A stretch of DNA of 64,000 nucleotides from Leucocoprinus leucothites (Eukaryota > Basidiomycota > Agaricomycetes > Agaricales > Agaricaceae): positions 1,488,001-1,552,000 of the forward strand of contig JAACJO010000010.1 in NCBI GenBank assembly GCA_013368445.1. The letters are read 5' to 3'. Below, in pieces: positions 1-11,977 of the stretch (position 1 is the stretch's first letter; the number at the start of each line of letters is the position of its first letter). The position numbers were made by a program, and so were the translations under genes. The notes under the pieces are model-generated. The model was not told where the DNA came from. It searched no databases and saw only the letters and a list, made by a program, of their open reading frames with translations.

Positions 1-1
1 T

Positions 2-1608
2 CTCATTCCCACCCCCCTATTTCCACCTGGCATTGTCATCGGGCAAACTAATCCCACAGCTCGTATCAATGACAATAACATGAATATTGATCAAGCCCCT
101 CCCAATGAGGGCATCCTTCCTCACCCCCAGAATGACTTTACATCTTCTGGTAAAGCATGTGACGTTCTGTCTGTGTTAGGCTCCCATAAGGTGAAGAATG
201 ACATTTCGTCTTCTAAACCTGCTGGTCCTATTCACGTATCATGGGCCCCCCCTCCACATTCCTATCATGTGACTCCAAGGAACAGAAATGGTAACTTTGA
301 GTGCTCAGTTGGGCACCCTTCCTCTGATGGCCAGGCTCAGCCATCAAAACCTAACCCTAAGGGTGCTTCTGATATGCCGCCCCCCATTCCCCCTCCTGAG
401 CATAAGGTATCCACCAAACCCCTTATGGAACACTTTAACAAAAAGAATGTGTTATTCGCTGATGCCGCCCGATGGGGTGTCCAGCCTTCGACTTCCTCTT
501 CATCCTCTCCTTCTATCGATGGGGTCAAGATGCGGGAAATGATTCTCGCCTTCCCTGAACTCTCTTACAACAAAGTCCTTGCTATGTATAAGGCAGGTTT
601 CGGCAGTGCCCAGTCTCAGGCACCTGAACATACGGCCCCTAGCGCTCAGCATGCTAAACCTAAATGATGACTCATGGTCCAACTTGTCATCAAGTCCTCA
701 TTCCCTTTGAGGAGAACATCATTGCAGACCAAATCAAAGATTTCAACAAAGCGACTGAATTCTGCAACCGAGGTCTCACCGCCACTCAATCCAAACTTCA
801 TGTTGAATCTGTATGTGACTCATACAATGGCATATCCATTGCCACCTCAGGTGTTGCCTCTCCTAATGACCTCAAAACCATTAAGTCCTGGCTAAAGAAA
901 GCTTGGCAACTTGGAGATGCTATTCCTGTTGAGCCCCATCTCCCACAATCTAAGTCCTTCCTCAAGATCATCAGTATCCCTTATTGGGTAGCCAATTCAT
1001 CCAACCCCCTCTCCCCAGCTTTTGTTGAGCAGGCCCTCGGCCAATCACCCCTCTTCGGAAATGTCATCCTTGCTGCTCGCCCCCACGTTATGAAGGCCTC
1101 CCCTAAGTCGGACACAGCAGTTGTTTGGTTTGACATTTGGGACTCACAAAACGGTACTAAAGCCAAGACATTGGTTAACTGTACTATCAATTTTGGCCAA
1201 CATGTTGGCACCATTAGAGCTACCAGTATGCACCCTGGTATTGCTCAATGCAGAAACTGTTGGCGGTGGGGCCACCCCACTCATGTGTATTGTGCCCTTG
1301 GCGCTTGCTGTCAAATTTGTGGTGGACCTCATTGTGTTGAGAATCATTGATCTATGGCCTGGTGTTGCAAGGCCAATCCCAAATCAAACCCCCCTTGTGA
1401 CGCCACTCCTGATGGCATCCCATGTCCTCATCTTGAGAACTTCAAATGCCTTAATTGTAAAGGCAATCACCATGCTAACAATACCAAATGTCCATTTTGG
1501 AGAAACAGGTTCAACCAGACCTGGCACTCTAACAAAGCTGCCGAGTCATGCACTGCACATGCTGTCCATGCTAATACCAATCGCTCTGGTGGCAGATTTG
1601 CAATTTAA
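2..1608 (+). pseudogene. LINE copy A ORF1 (gag), C-terminal part, broken
   Basis: This is the gag-like RNA-binding protein of family 1. It is open from position 2 at the edge. A one-base deletion near 664 shifts the frame (copy B reads PKMMVYS there, copy A hits TGA). A Cys-to-stop change follows at 1348-1350 (ENHC in copy B). Three cysteine/histidine clusters end the protein: CRNCWRWGHPTHVYC, CQICGGPH, and CLNCKGNHHANNTKC at about 1455. The Pro/Ser-rich N-terminal part resembles copies B and D, where the full ORF1 is about 900 residues. Only two lesions separate it from a full reading frame. Confidence 0.88.
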
Positions 1609-1610
1609 AT

Positions 1611-4600
1611 ATGCCTGGTAAGAAAAACATTATTTCTTCTGTTTGTATCTTTTCACAAAACATTGGACGCTCCTATGTCTTTGTTGATACCATTCTTGAG
1701 TCCAAGAAGCTGGACTTCAATATTATTTTTCTATAGGAACCCCCATGGAATCACATCCACAAAGCACCTTCTACGACTAACCCTGAAGGAGATGATGTCA
1801 TAGGTGCCCCTATTCACCCAGAGTGGCTGTGTATGGTTCGCCCTACCAAGCCCAACGATCCCCATCCCTGTACTCTGACTTATGTTCACAGATGACTACT
1901 TTGTATGAGACCTATCCTTAGACAGGAGTGGGTTAATCATCGCGATATCCAAGTCTTAGGACTATTTAACCAGGGTAATTATATTCATCTTCTCAACATA
2001 TACTCTGACTCATCATCTTCAGTGATAAATTCTCTTTCAACAAACTTCATCGACATTCCTAATATCATGTACATGGGAGGCGACTTCAACTGTCGTTCTC
2101 CAGAATGGGATCCCTCAGCTACCCATATCCCTCAATCTGCGATAACTCTAATGGAGTTAGTGGATTGTTTCAATCTTACTAGGTCGTTACCGACCACATT
2201 CTCTCCAACCCATTTTTCTCCCATTGAAAATCATGACAATTCGGTTATTGACCTCATTTTTTGTGTGAACAATTCCACTCCCCATGTCATTGATGCAAAT
2301 TTGAGACTACCCTCAGATCACGCACCCTTGACCATTGACCTCCTGATCTGCCCAGATTATATTAATTACAAAAAGTGTGTTTTGCCAAAAGATAGTGATG
2401 AAGAGACTGCTTTCACTTCTCAGGTCTCAGAGCATCTAGTGGCCTTTGATTGTTCAAATATTCATTCCACCTCATGCTTGGATGGTATTTCTGATTCTTT
2501 GTCTCACATATTATCTGATTCATGGAATATGAACTCTAAAGTTGTATGGATCACTAACCGGTCAAAAGAATGGTGGACCCCTCACTATTCTGAGACCTTA
2601 CTCATTTACAGAAGAATGAAAGATCAGAAAGACTGGCGAGCATTCAGGGCAGCTATTTGAGCTGCCAAATGCTCTTTCTTTGATGAATGCATTCATGAAA
2701 TCACATCAACCAACAAACAACCCTGGGACTTCATGGAATGGGTCAAACAATGAAAACTCCCCACTATTGAAGGTATTCGATTTCAAGGACGACCTTGTAA
2801 TGATCTCCCAGACCTATGGAATGCACTTCATTCGTCATATAACTCTGCTTCTGGAAGACCAGTAAGCCCACAGATTTTGAATGAAATGAAATCCCTCCCT
2901 CCCCGTTCCTGGGCAAATTTCTCTGTCCTTGAACTCACTTAATCTCTTTCCTCTTGTACTAACTCTTCAGCACCCAGACCCGATCACGTCTCCTGGAAAC
3001 ATCTAAAATCTATCATCACCAACAACGAGTGTCTCAAGAACATCCTACTCATTGCCAACACGTGCATACATCTTTCTCATTGGCTGAGTCATTTCAAAGA
3101 CTCGGTCTCCATCATCATCCCCAAGCCAAACAAACCGGCCTATGACACTCCTAAAGCATTTCGTCCCATTGTCCTACTAAATACTTTAGGCAAACTTATT
3201 GAGAAAATGATTGCTCATTGCATGCAATTTGAGGCGGTATCCTCAGGTGCTCTTCACCCTAATCAGATGGGGGGCATTATCCAATGTTCCACTGAGGATG
3301 CAGGTGTCTTCCTTACTCATATCATTCGGACAGGATGGGCAAAAGGTATGATCACTAGTGTTTGTGCCCTCGATATCACCCAATTTTTCCCCTCCCTTAA
3401 CCATGAAATCCTTACTAACATCCTATGACGCCAGGGGTTCACCCCAGAACTCATGAATTTCTTTTCTCATTACCTTATAGGTCGATCCACCCAATTCATG
3501 TGGAACACATTCCTATCTGACACCCATGACGTGGATGTTGGCATAGGGCAAGGTTTAGCTTTATCCCCCATACTATCCCCGCTCTACTTAGTACCTCTCA
3601 TGTTCATGTTTGACCAATGTGCCTGCTTACAATCCATCCCCTCCTCTCTCTTATCCTTTGTCAATGATGGGCTTGGTATATCCCAAGCAAAGAACTATAC
3701 TGACACTATTTCTTCCCTTAAATCAGCATACTCCATCATTGATTCCATATGCACCCACCTCGGGTTACTTGTCGAACACAATAAATCCGAGGTCTTCCAC
3801 TTCTCTCAATGTCACAATGACTCCAATCCCCCTCTTGACCTTTCCAATGTCAGTAGCCCTCTCCTTCATCCAAAATGCTTTTGGTGGTACCTCAGCTTTT
3901 ACTTCGACTGATGACTCTCATTCCAAGAACACATTTGATACTACTCTACCAAAGCATTATCTACAGTGAAAGCTATGGGTATGCTAGGTAACTCAACCCA
4001 AGGCCTCCTTCCCCTTCAAAAATGTCTCTTATATAGATCATGTGTCATCCCTGTGGCAACGTATGGCTATCGACTCTGGTATTATGAGGGTGCTTGCAAT
4101 AAAGCACTTCTCAAGTCCTTATCTTCCATGCAAAGGTGCGCAGCTCTATGGATCACCGGTGCCTTCTGCACTTCCCCTTCTGGTGGTGTTGAAAGCATCG
4201 CCAGTCTTATCCCAATTCACCTCCATCTTTGCAAATTAGCTATTTGTTCATCGTACCAAGTTTCTACTTTACCCTCTAATCATGCACTACATTCTCTTTT
4301 GTCAGACTGTTTCTCTCTTGACTCCTCCCCTCATCCCCAATCTCTTTGCCTTCTCACTCTGGCCAAAAAAGCTAAAGTCAAAGGCCCCATTCTTGATGTA
4401 GATAGTTCTCTCTCTCATCTTTCTGACTCTTTTTCTCCTTTCACCCCTGAATCCAAGCCTGGGTCTCATCTCATGGATATATTTCCTGATTCTATTCATT
4501 TCCATCCTTGTAATTGCTTGGACAAACACAAGATGTATAAACATGTATCATCTCTTGATTCTGTCTTCTCCTCATCTTCTTCTGATCGTAATTGTATATC

Positions 4601-6128
4601 AGTCATTACTGACACCTCTGTTCCCATTGTAGGTTCCCTTCAGGTGGTTTCAGCAGCACACTTATATTGCGGTGGACATCAAGTGTCTCATGCAAAACAG
4701 GCTAGTGGCTGGGCATCTTCCACAGATGCTGAACTATATTCTATTTGTATTGGTATTGCCAAGGCCATCTCCCTCCAGTGTGATCACATCATCGTCATCA
4801 CTGACTGTCTTCCAGCAGCCAAGCTGGCAGTCGATCCTTCTATCCACTTGAGCCAGTCACACTCTATCCAAGTATGTCGACTTCTATCCAATTGGCTTAC
4901 AGCCAAACCATCCCAATCCATCAACTTCTGGGATGTCCCTTCTAAGTGGCAGTGGAAACCTCATCTAAAGGTCCACAATGACGTCACTACCACATACATT
5001 CATGCCCCTCCTCATACAGGTGCCACCCTTGACTTCTTGCGTTGCAAAGCCACCAATGATTGCCAGAAATCCTGGGAATCCACATTCTGGAAGAAGAAGT
5101 ACCGTGGCAATGGTTTCCTTCTCTCAAAAAAGAATCACAAGTTTCTCATTCCCACTGAAGTTAAAGGGGGCACTTGGATTCCCCTAGTCAATGAGTCCTC
5201 ATCATTATGCGCATGCATGACTTGTGCCATTCTCAACCACACTCCTATTGGAGCTTATTGCGAGAGGTTTTTCCCCCTCGAGCCCAAATGCTGTCGCTGT
5301 GGCCTGTCACGAGCCGGGCCTCAAGAACGGCTGACGGTTTGAACTTGGTAATATTTTCATGAAATACTATCCATTCTCGCATATTGGTTACTTCGGTTTT
5401 TATCGGTCCTTCACCTTTGGACTTATTCTGACATCTTCCATTTTATTAATTCATACTGCCTTGTTGAAATTTTCTGACAACCGTTTAATAGTAAATTTTC
5501 TATCTTCTAGCCTTGTAAAATTTGTGGACTCCACTTTGATTATTTCTCCGTTTACTACTTTGCTTGTTTTCCTTATCCGATCCTATATTCCGCATCGTAT
5601 ATAAGTAGCACGACTTTGTACTTGGATGGGGCAGTCTGATAATCAACTTAGCGATACGCTACTTTCCTCTGCTCTCTGTTCGTCCTCAGCTCTCTTATAT
5701 TGTCTGAAATCCGGGTCAAGCATCAGTAGTTGGCACAACACATAAGTTGAGGCCACGACCCGCTCCCGCGTCCGATGACCGGCTCCTGCCTTACCTCTGT
5801 CACACCTCTGTCCAACTGGTCCTTGACGTCGGTTCCCTATCTGTAGCATTTGTGCGCTTAACATGGCCATTGCCTGGAAACACGACATCATATTCTGTGC
5901 TATTGCCCCCTCTATCCTATCCACACTCAATGGGTGCAATGTGCCTTCCCTCAATATGAGTTCCTCATCAAGTTCTTGAAAAAGAACCCAGCTGCTTTTG
6001 CCTTCACCAATCACAACACATGTCCACTGCCACCTCAAGCTCCTGTGCCCACTGAACCAAATGAAGGTGAACTATATTCTTTCATCTCATCTCTCCTATT
6101 TTCTCTTGAGTCCGACCTCTGTGTATAA
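1611..6128 (+). pseudogene. LINE copy A ORF2 (EN-RT-RNase H), broken
   Basis: ORF2 starts at ATG 1611, two bases after the ORF1 stop. An APE-type endonuclease comes first (FLxEPPW, GGDFNCRSPEWD near 2075, SDHAPL near 2317). The RT follows: motif A ALDITQFFPS at about 3370, motif B GQGLALSP at about 3548, and an active-site box reading FVNDG where FVDDG is expected, so one catalytic aspartate is lost. RNase H shows TDTS, DAELYS and VITDC (about 4610-4810). A C-terminal zinc knuckle CCRCGHCLETRHHIL is split by the LTR between 5304 and 5864, and the frame ends at TAA 6128. Single stops lie near 1734, 1892, 2658, 2940, 3426 and 3909, but one frame holds throughout. Confidence 0.9.
5305..5863 (+). 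mobile_element. Solo LTR, family alpha, copy 1 (youngest)
   Basis: This 559-bp LTR starts TGTCACGAGCC and ends CGCTTAACA (TG...CA). It is flanked by a perfect 5-bp target duplication TGGCC at 5300-5304 and 5864-5868. It interrupts the terminal zinc knuckle of LINE copy A ORF2, whose reading frame resumes exactly after one duplication copy. A TATATAAG box near 5597 supports plus orientation. No internal retroelement sequence remains, so it arose by LTR-LTR recombination. It is the CpG-richest of the four copies in the window; the others show TpG/CpA at the same positions. Confidence 0.95.
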
Positions 6129-6330
6129 CACCTCGTTCTATAGTCTCTTTCGAGTCTTCCCTATTTTACTGGACTAATCGTATATAGTCTTTGCCATAAG
6201 TGGTCTCTGACCACTTCATGTACCCCGGCTTGCCATAGCATACCGCTTGTTTGTAATATGTAGCTGAAAAGCGGACTGCGATCGAGCACTGCTATATAAA
6301 TTCATTGATTTTTTTTTTAAAAAAAAAAAA

Positions 6331-8111
6331 AGAAGGGAAGAATTGGGTGATGTCAAATGTGCAAACACTAGTGATCATACCTTTGGCCCATCCAGCCTGA
6401 ATGATGTGAGTAAGGAGAACACCTGCATCCTCAGTGGAGCATTGAATAACACTGCCCATTTGATTTGGGTGGAGGGCTCCTGAAGAGACCGCTTCAAATT
6501 GCATGTGGTGTGTGATCATCTTTTCAATTAGTTTACCTAAAGTGTTTAGTAGTACAATGGGACGAAAAGCTTTAGGGGTATCATAGACCAGTTTATTTGG
6601 CTTGGGGATGATGATGGAGACCGAGTCTTTGAAGTGACTCGGCCAGTGAGAAAGACGTACACACATGTTGGCAATGAGTATAATGTTCTTGAGACAGTCA
6701 TCACAGGCGACAATAGACTTTAGATGTTTCCAGGAGATATGATTGGGTCCAGGTGCTGAAGAGTTAGCACAAGACAAAAGGGATTCAGTGAGTTCCAGAG
6801 CTGAGAAGTCAGCCCAAGAATGGGGAGGGAAGGATTTCATTTTATTCAGAATGTGAGGGCTTACTGGTCGACCCGACACAGAGTTATATGATGAGTGGAG
6901 GGCATTCCACAAGTCCGGAAGGTTGTTACAAGGGCATCCTTGATATTGAATACCCTCAACAGCAGGGAGTTTTCATTGTTTGACCCACTCCATGAGATCC
7001 CAGGGTCATTTGTTAGTTGAAGCAATCTTGTGAATGCGCTCATCAAAGAAAGAACATTTGGCAGCTCAAGTAGCTGCTCTGAATGCTCGCCAATCCTTTT
7101 GGTCCTTGGTTCTCCTATAAGTAAGTAAGGTCTCAGAGCAGTGGGGGGTCCACCATTCTTTTGACTGGTTAGTTATCCATACAGTTTTAGAGTTTGTATT
7201 CTATGAATTAGAGAATATATGGGAAATGGAGTTGGAAATAATGTCCAAGCAAGAAGTGGAGCTAATGTTTGAACAGTCAATAGCCACTATAAGCTCTGAG
7301 ACCTGAGAAATAAAAGTGGTCTCTTCATCGCTATCCTTTGGCAGTACACATTTTTTATAATTAATATAACCCAGGTGGATCAGGAGGTTGATGAGTAAAG
7401 GAGCATGATCTGAGGGCAATCTTGAATTTGCATCAATAACATGGTGAGTGGAATTGTTAGCACAAAAAATGAGATCGATAACAGAATTGTCATGCTCCTC
7501 AATAGGAGAGAAATGGGTGGGGGAGAAAACAGTCGGTGTGGACCTGGTGAGATTGAAACAATCCACTAACTCTATTAGAGTTATGGCAGAGCAAGGGAGA
7601 TGGGAAGCTAAGGAATCCCACTCCGGAGAGTGACAATTGAAGTTGCCTCCCATATACACAATATTAGGGATGTCAATGAAGTTCGTTGAAAGAAAGGTGA
7701 TTACCGATGATGATGAGTCAGAATATATGTTAAGAAAATAAATATAATTACCCTGGTTGAATAAACCCAGAATTTGGATATCACAGTGATTGACCACTCC
7801 TGACAAAGGATGGGCCTCATACAAAGCAGACATCTGTGAATGTAAGTTAAAGTATGGGGACAGGGGTCATTGGGCTTAGTAGGGCAAACCATACACAGCC
7901 ACTTGGGGTGGATAGGGGCCCCTACAACATCATCCCCTTCAGGGTTAGTCATAGAAGGTGCCTTGCAGATCTGATTCCATGGGGGTTCCTGTAGAAAAAT
8001 AATGTCAAAGTCCAGTTTTTTGGACTCAAGATTAGTATCAACAAGGGTGTAAGAGTGTCCCATGTTTTGTGAATAGATACAAACAGAGATAATATTGTTC
8101 TTACTAGGCAT
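6331..8111 (-). pseudogene. LINE copy B ORF2, N-terminal half (EN and start of RT)
   Basis: ORF2 begins at ATG 8111 with MPSKNNIISVC, followed by the APE endonuclease: IFLQEPPWN, GGNFNCHSPEWD (copy A has GGDFNC), SVIDLIF and SDHAPL at about 7400. The RT N-terminal part (KPNKLVYDTPKAFRPI, HPNQMG) ends at 6331 in motif A. Frameshifts or stops near 7200, 7070 and 6860 split the frame. The catalytic Asp-to-Asn change in GGNFNC would inactivate the nuclease. A second ORF2 start at 8416 belongs to the duplicated segment. Confidence 0.87.
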
Positions 8112-8538
8112 ATTTAAACAGTAACTCCACCACTGGAGCAATTGGTGTTGGCACAGATAGCACATGCAGTGCATGATTTGGCAGCTTTGTTAGAGTGCCA
8201 GGTCCAGTCGAACCTGTTTCTCCAAAATGGACACTTAGCTTCAGGGTTAGTTGTAGAGGGTGCTTTGTGGATGTGATTCCATGGCGGTTCCTGTAGAAAA
8301 ATAATGTCGAAGTCCAGCTTCTTGGACTCAAGAATAGTGTCAACCAGGGCATAAGAGTGTCCCACGTTTTGTGAATAGATACAAACAGAAGAAATAACAT
8401 TGTTCTTACCAGTCATATTTAAACTGCAACTCCACCACTGGAGTGATTGGTATTAGTACAGACGGCACATGCAGTGCATGACTCGGCGGCTTTGTTAGAG
8501 TGCCAGGTACAGTCGAACCTATTTCTCCAAAATGGACA
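7938..8538 (-). repeat. Tandem duplication (~303 bp x2) across the ORF1/ORF2 junction of copy B
   Basis: The block that codes the gag C-terminus (KCPFWRNRFD...SGGV stop) plus the first ~60 ORF2 codons (to NPE) appears twice head-to-tail, at about 8238-8538 and 7938-8237. The join reads NPE directly into AKCPFW. Copies A and D have this block once. The two units differ at scattered positions, so the duplication is not recent. Confidence 0.85.
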
Positions 8539-11106
8539 TTTAGTATTGTTAGTGTGGTAATCACCTTTGCAGTTGAGACATTTGAAGTTCTCAAGGTGAG
8601 GGCATGGGATACCATCAGGGGTAGCATCACAAGGAGGGTTGGATTTGGGGTTGGCTTTGCAGCACCAGGCCATAGAACAGTGATTCTCAACACAATGAGG
8701 GCCACCACATATTTGACAGCAAGCGCCAAGGGTGCAACATACATGAGTGGGATGACCCCACTGCCAGCAGTTCCTGCATTGTGCAACACCAGGGTGCATA
8801 CTGGTGGCATGGATGGTGCCTACATGTCGACTGAAGTTGATAGTATGGTTAACCAACATCTTGGCCTTAGTACTGTTTTGGGAATCCCAGATGTTGAACC
8901 ATATGACAGCTCTGTCCGACTTGGGGGAGGCTTTCATAATGTGAGGGTGAGCAACAAGAATGACATTTTCGAGGAGGGGGGATGGTCTGAGGACCTGCTC
9001 AACGAAAGTGGGAGAGAGAGAGGGTTGGAGGAATTTGGATTGTGGAAGACAGGGCTCAATAGGGATAGCGTCTCCAAGTTGCCAGGCTTTTTTCAGCCAG
9101 GATTTGATAGTGTCGAGGTCAGTGGGAGTGGCGATGCCTGAGGTGGCAATAGATATTCCATTGTATGACTTGCAAACAGATTTGATGTGAAGTTTGGATT
9201 GAGTAGCAGTGAGGCCACAGTTGCAGAACTCAGCTGCTTTATTGAAGTCTTTAATGTGATCTGCGATGATGTTTCCCTTGAAGGGGATGAGGACTTGATG
9301 ACGGGTAGGACTATACACCATCATTTTTGGTTTAGTGTGTTGAGTGCTTGAGGTCAAAGGTTCAGGTGCTTGAGTCTGGGCACTACCAAAACCTGCCTTG
9401 TACATGGCAAGGACTTTGTCATATGAGAGTTCAGGGAAGGCAAGTATCATTTCTTGCATCTTGACCCTGTCAATGTTGGGAGAGGTGGAAGAGGAAGCCA
9501 CTGGCTGGATACCCCATTGGGCGGCATCAGCAAACAACACGTTCTTCTTGTTGAAGTGTTCCATAAGGGGTTTGATGGATGCCTTATGGTCAGGAGGGGG
9601 AATAGGGGGTGGCATATCAGAGGTGCCCTTAGGGTTAGGCTTTGATGGCTGAGCCTGGCCATCAGAAGAAGGGCACCCAACTGAATGCTCAAAATTTCCA
9701 TTCCCATTCCTTGGAGTCACATGATTGGAAGGTGGAGGGGGAGCCTGGGAGACATGGATAGGGCTGGCAGGCTTAGAAGATGTGACGTCATTCTTTGCCT
9801 TTTGGGAGCCTGACACAGACAAAACATCATGTGCCTTACCAGAAGACGAGATGTCATTCTGGGGGGAAAGAGTATGCCCTCAATGGGAGGGGCTTGGTTG
9901 ATGTTCATGTTGTCAATGTCAATATGTGCTGTGGAGTTAGTATGCCCAACAACAATGCTGGGCAGGAATAAAGGGGTAGGGATGAAAGATAGAGAGGGTT
10001 TACGTGCCTTCTTTCCCTTGCCCTTACCCTTAGGAGGGGGGGAAGAGTCTGTCATGGGAATATTGGAGGGAGGGCTGAGATATTATCTCAGCACTTCAAT
10101 GATCATGAGTCCACTTTTGCTGTTAATAGGCAAGTGGTCCCAGCCTGATTCAAACATAGTCATAAGCAAACAATAAATAGGTTCCCCCATTTGGGGAACT
10201 ATAGGATCCTTATCTCTGGATTGCAAAACCAAGGTGACACAGTGTCTGAAGAAATTGGTGACATATTTTAGTGCCCCAAGTGCTTTGTAAGTGGCTTCAC
10301 TGACCATCACAGTTTCCTTGATGGCTGTGTTTGGTGGATCCTTGAGATCTGGGAGATGTGGCTGTGCAGGCCTAGATTCCTGTGGCTGTGTAGTGATGTC
10401 AGGTGTGATGTCATTAGTATTGGATGAACTGGCAAAGAAAGTAGCCAGAGTGTTAGATGGCACAGCATTTGCTGACTCAGCAGATCCATGGATCACATGA
10501 GGCAGCCTTGAGGTAGGTGGGGGTCCAAATAAATAAATGTTCAGTACCCCATTACTGATTATCCCATCCTCTTGGTCACTCCATGCATTCCTGCAAGAGT
10601 TCAAATTCAAAGGATCAGGTTTGTTGAGCTTACCTAGAAATCCCTCACCAAAAGGGTGGAAGGGGATAGGCAATTTGAAGCCATCATATGTGCCCATTGA
10701 TGCTGTTCTTGATATGGCTTTAGGAGTAGTGTCCAGACCTTGAAGAGCATTATGAGCATGGGCTTGCCTACTATGCAACAAAGGGAAAGGGGGAGTTCTA
10801 AGAGATGAGTACAACACTGCATGCAATAATGCCACAGAAACAGTTATGGGGGAGGAGAACTGAGTTATCAGATGAATCAGAATCACTCTCACCACTCTCC
10901 TCTTCTTCTGAGCCAGCTCTGGATGAGGCAGCAGACTTGGCATCATCATGGACTGAATGCCTAGTTGATTTAATAGAAAGCACAGGTGATTTTGAGTGGT
11001 TATGTTTGCTGGTTGAGACATGTGTTTCAGTGTCAGCAATGTTCATAGGGTCCAAAGATGGCGGTGGGGCACCCTTGAGGTCCACCCAGTGCAATAGTGC
11101 AGTCAT
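8419..11106 (-). pseudogene. LINE copy B ORF1 (gag)
   Basis: This is a nearly full-length family-1 gag of about 900 residues. The N-terminal part (MTALLHWVDLKG from ATG 11106) is Ser/Pro-rich, a middle part carries PQMGEPIYCLL and KSGLMIIEVLR, and a frameshift near 10,083 leads to the C-terminal 467-residue stretch ending at 8419 with three Cys/His clusters (CRNCWQWGHPTHVCC, CQICGGPHC, CLNCKGDYH). Copy D starts one methionine earlier (MNSTDM), which is ACA in copy B. Like other LINE ORF1 proteins it should bind element RNA. Confidence 0.87.
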
Positions 11107-11140
11107 ATTGGTAGAATTTGTAGTCAATGTAGTATAAAAC

Positions 11141-11851
11141 ACCATCAAAGAAATCAATGATGGTGGTAAGAGGGAAAGGAGGATGAGGAACATGGGTATT
11201 GGCAGCATTGATGGGCCTGGCCCATTCAATGCCAAGATTGGACACTGTGTCAAGAAAAGAGATAGCAGAAGTACAGTGGTGCTCCACAGCTGGATCCCAC
11301 ACCAATAAATGACAGTTGAAGTCACCACCTATGTACATAAAGGTGGGAAGGGTATCAACCTCCTTTCAAAGGATGTTGATAGCCATGTGCATGTCATCAG
11401 AATAGATGTTCATGAGATTGAGTGGCTCTCCCCTGGAAAATAGGGAGAGAACCAGCACATTGCAATGGTTGATGAGGTCCCACTGGAGGGCAGGCCTCAA
11501 TTTCAAAAGGCGCTTATGGACATATGCCATAATGCAAGGAGGGCTATCTGGTGTGGGGGGATGCACCATGTACAGCCAGTCAGGATGCTTGGGGGCACCC
11601 ACCACCTCATCCTCCTCTGGAGAGGAGGTTGAGACAGTTTGTCTGATGGAGCACCAAGGCGGCTCCTGAAGGAAGAGAATATCAGTGTCATTCCATATAT
11701 TATCCAAGAGGTAGTCAAGGTGCATGTAATTACAGTCAATGTTCTGACTGACTATCCTTAACTCCATAATTGTACTAGGTTTCCTAGACATGGATATGTG
11801 AGTTTCAGGCTGAGGTAGGAGGATGAGACCGACGGTCATATACCTCTGCAT
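11141..11851 (-). pseudogene. Family-3 LINE (element G1) ORF2 N-terminus: APE endonuclease fragment
   Basis: The minus strand reads MELRIVSQNIDCNYMHLDYL, then LFLQEPPW, then MYIGGDFNCHLLVWDP near 11,330 and PFPLTTIID at the left border, where LINE copy B begins. These are the first motifs of an APE-type LINE endonuclease, clearly diverged from family 1. The right border at about 11,890 is the 5' end of half-LINE F. The rest of ORF2 is displaced by copy B and lies outside the window or is lost. Confidence 0.8.
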
Positions 11852-11977
11852 ATGCTTGCTTTATCCACGCTGCATTAAAGCAGTGCTTCCCATCCCTTCT
11901 TGTCCTCTTACCACCACTATCTATTCATTGGTGTGTCATGTTTAGAGTACATTACTACAGCAATTACTTCTAGTGCT

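Larger units (their letters stand above)
1..6330 (+). mobile_element. LINE family 1, copy A (Tad1/I-like), cut at the window edge
   Basis: This non-LTR retrotransposon runs from inside ORF1 (gag) through ORF2 (APE endonuclease, RT, RNase H, C-terminal CCHC) to a 3' UTR. The UTR ends in a TATAAAT...TTGATTTTTT signature and an A-run at about 6318-6330. A solo LTR at 5305-5863 splits ORF2. At 6331 the sequence switches to the minus-strand RT of a second family-1 element (copy B), so A landed in B. Copy A keeps many more CpG dinucleotides than copies B and D of the same family, and its ORFs carry few breaks, so it is probably the youngest copy here. The true 5' end lies left of the window. Confidence 0.93.
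6331..11140 (-). mobile_element. LINE family 1, copy B
   Basis: This is a minus-strand family-1 LINE. From right to left it holds ORF1 (11106 to about 8419), ORF2 EN and the first half of RT, and is cut at RT motif A (FDITQFFPS) at 6331 where copy A inserted. The rest of its RT and its 3' end must lie left of the window. Its 5' end sits inside the endonuclease domain of the family-3 LINE near 11,140. It is CpG-depleted, with many C-to-T type stops. It carries an internal ~303-bp tandem duplication over the ORF1/ORF2 junction. Confidence 0.9.

Noticed and set aside
8500..9141. Plus-strand open frame of about 210 codons over LINE B gag
   Set aside because: It is the antisense shadow of the gag frame with its knuckle motifs on the minus strand; it has no motif of its own.
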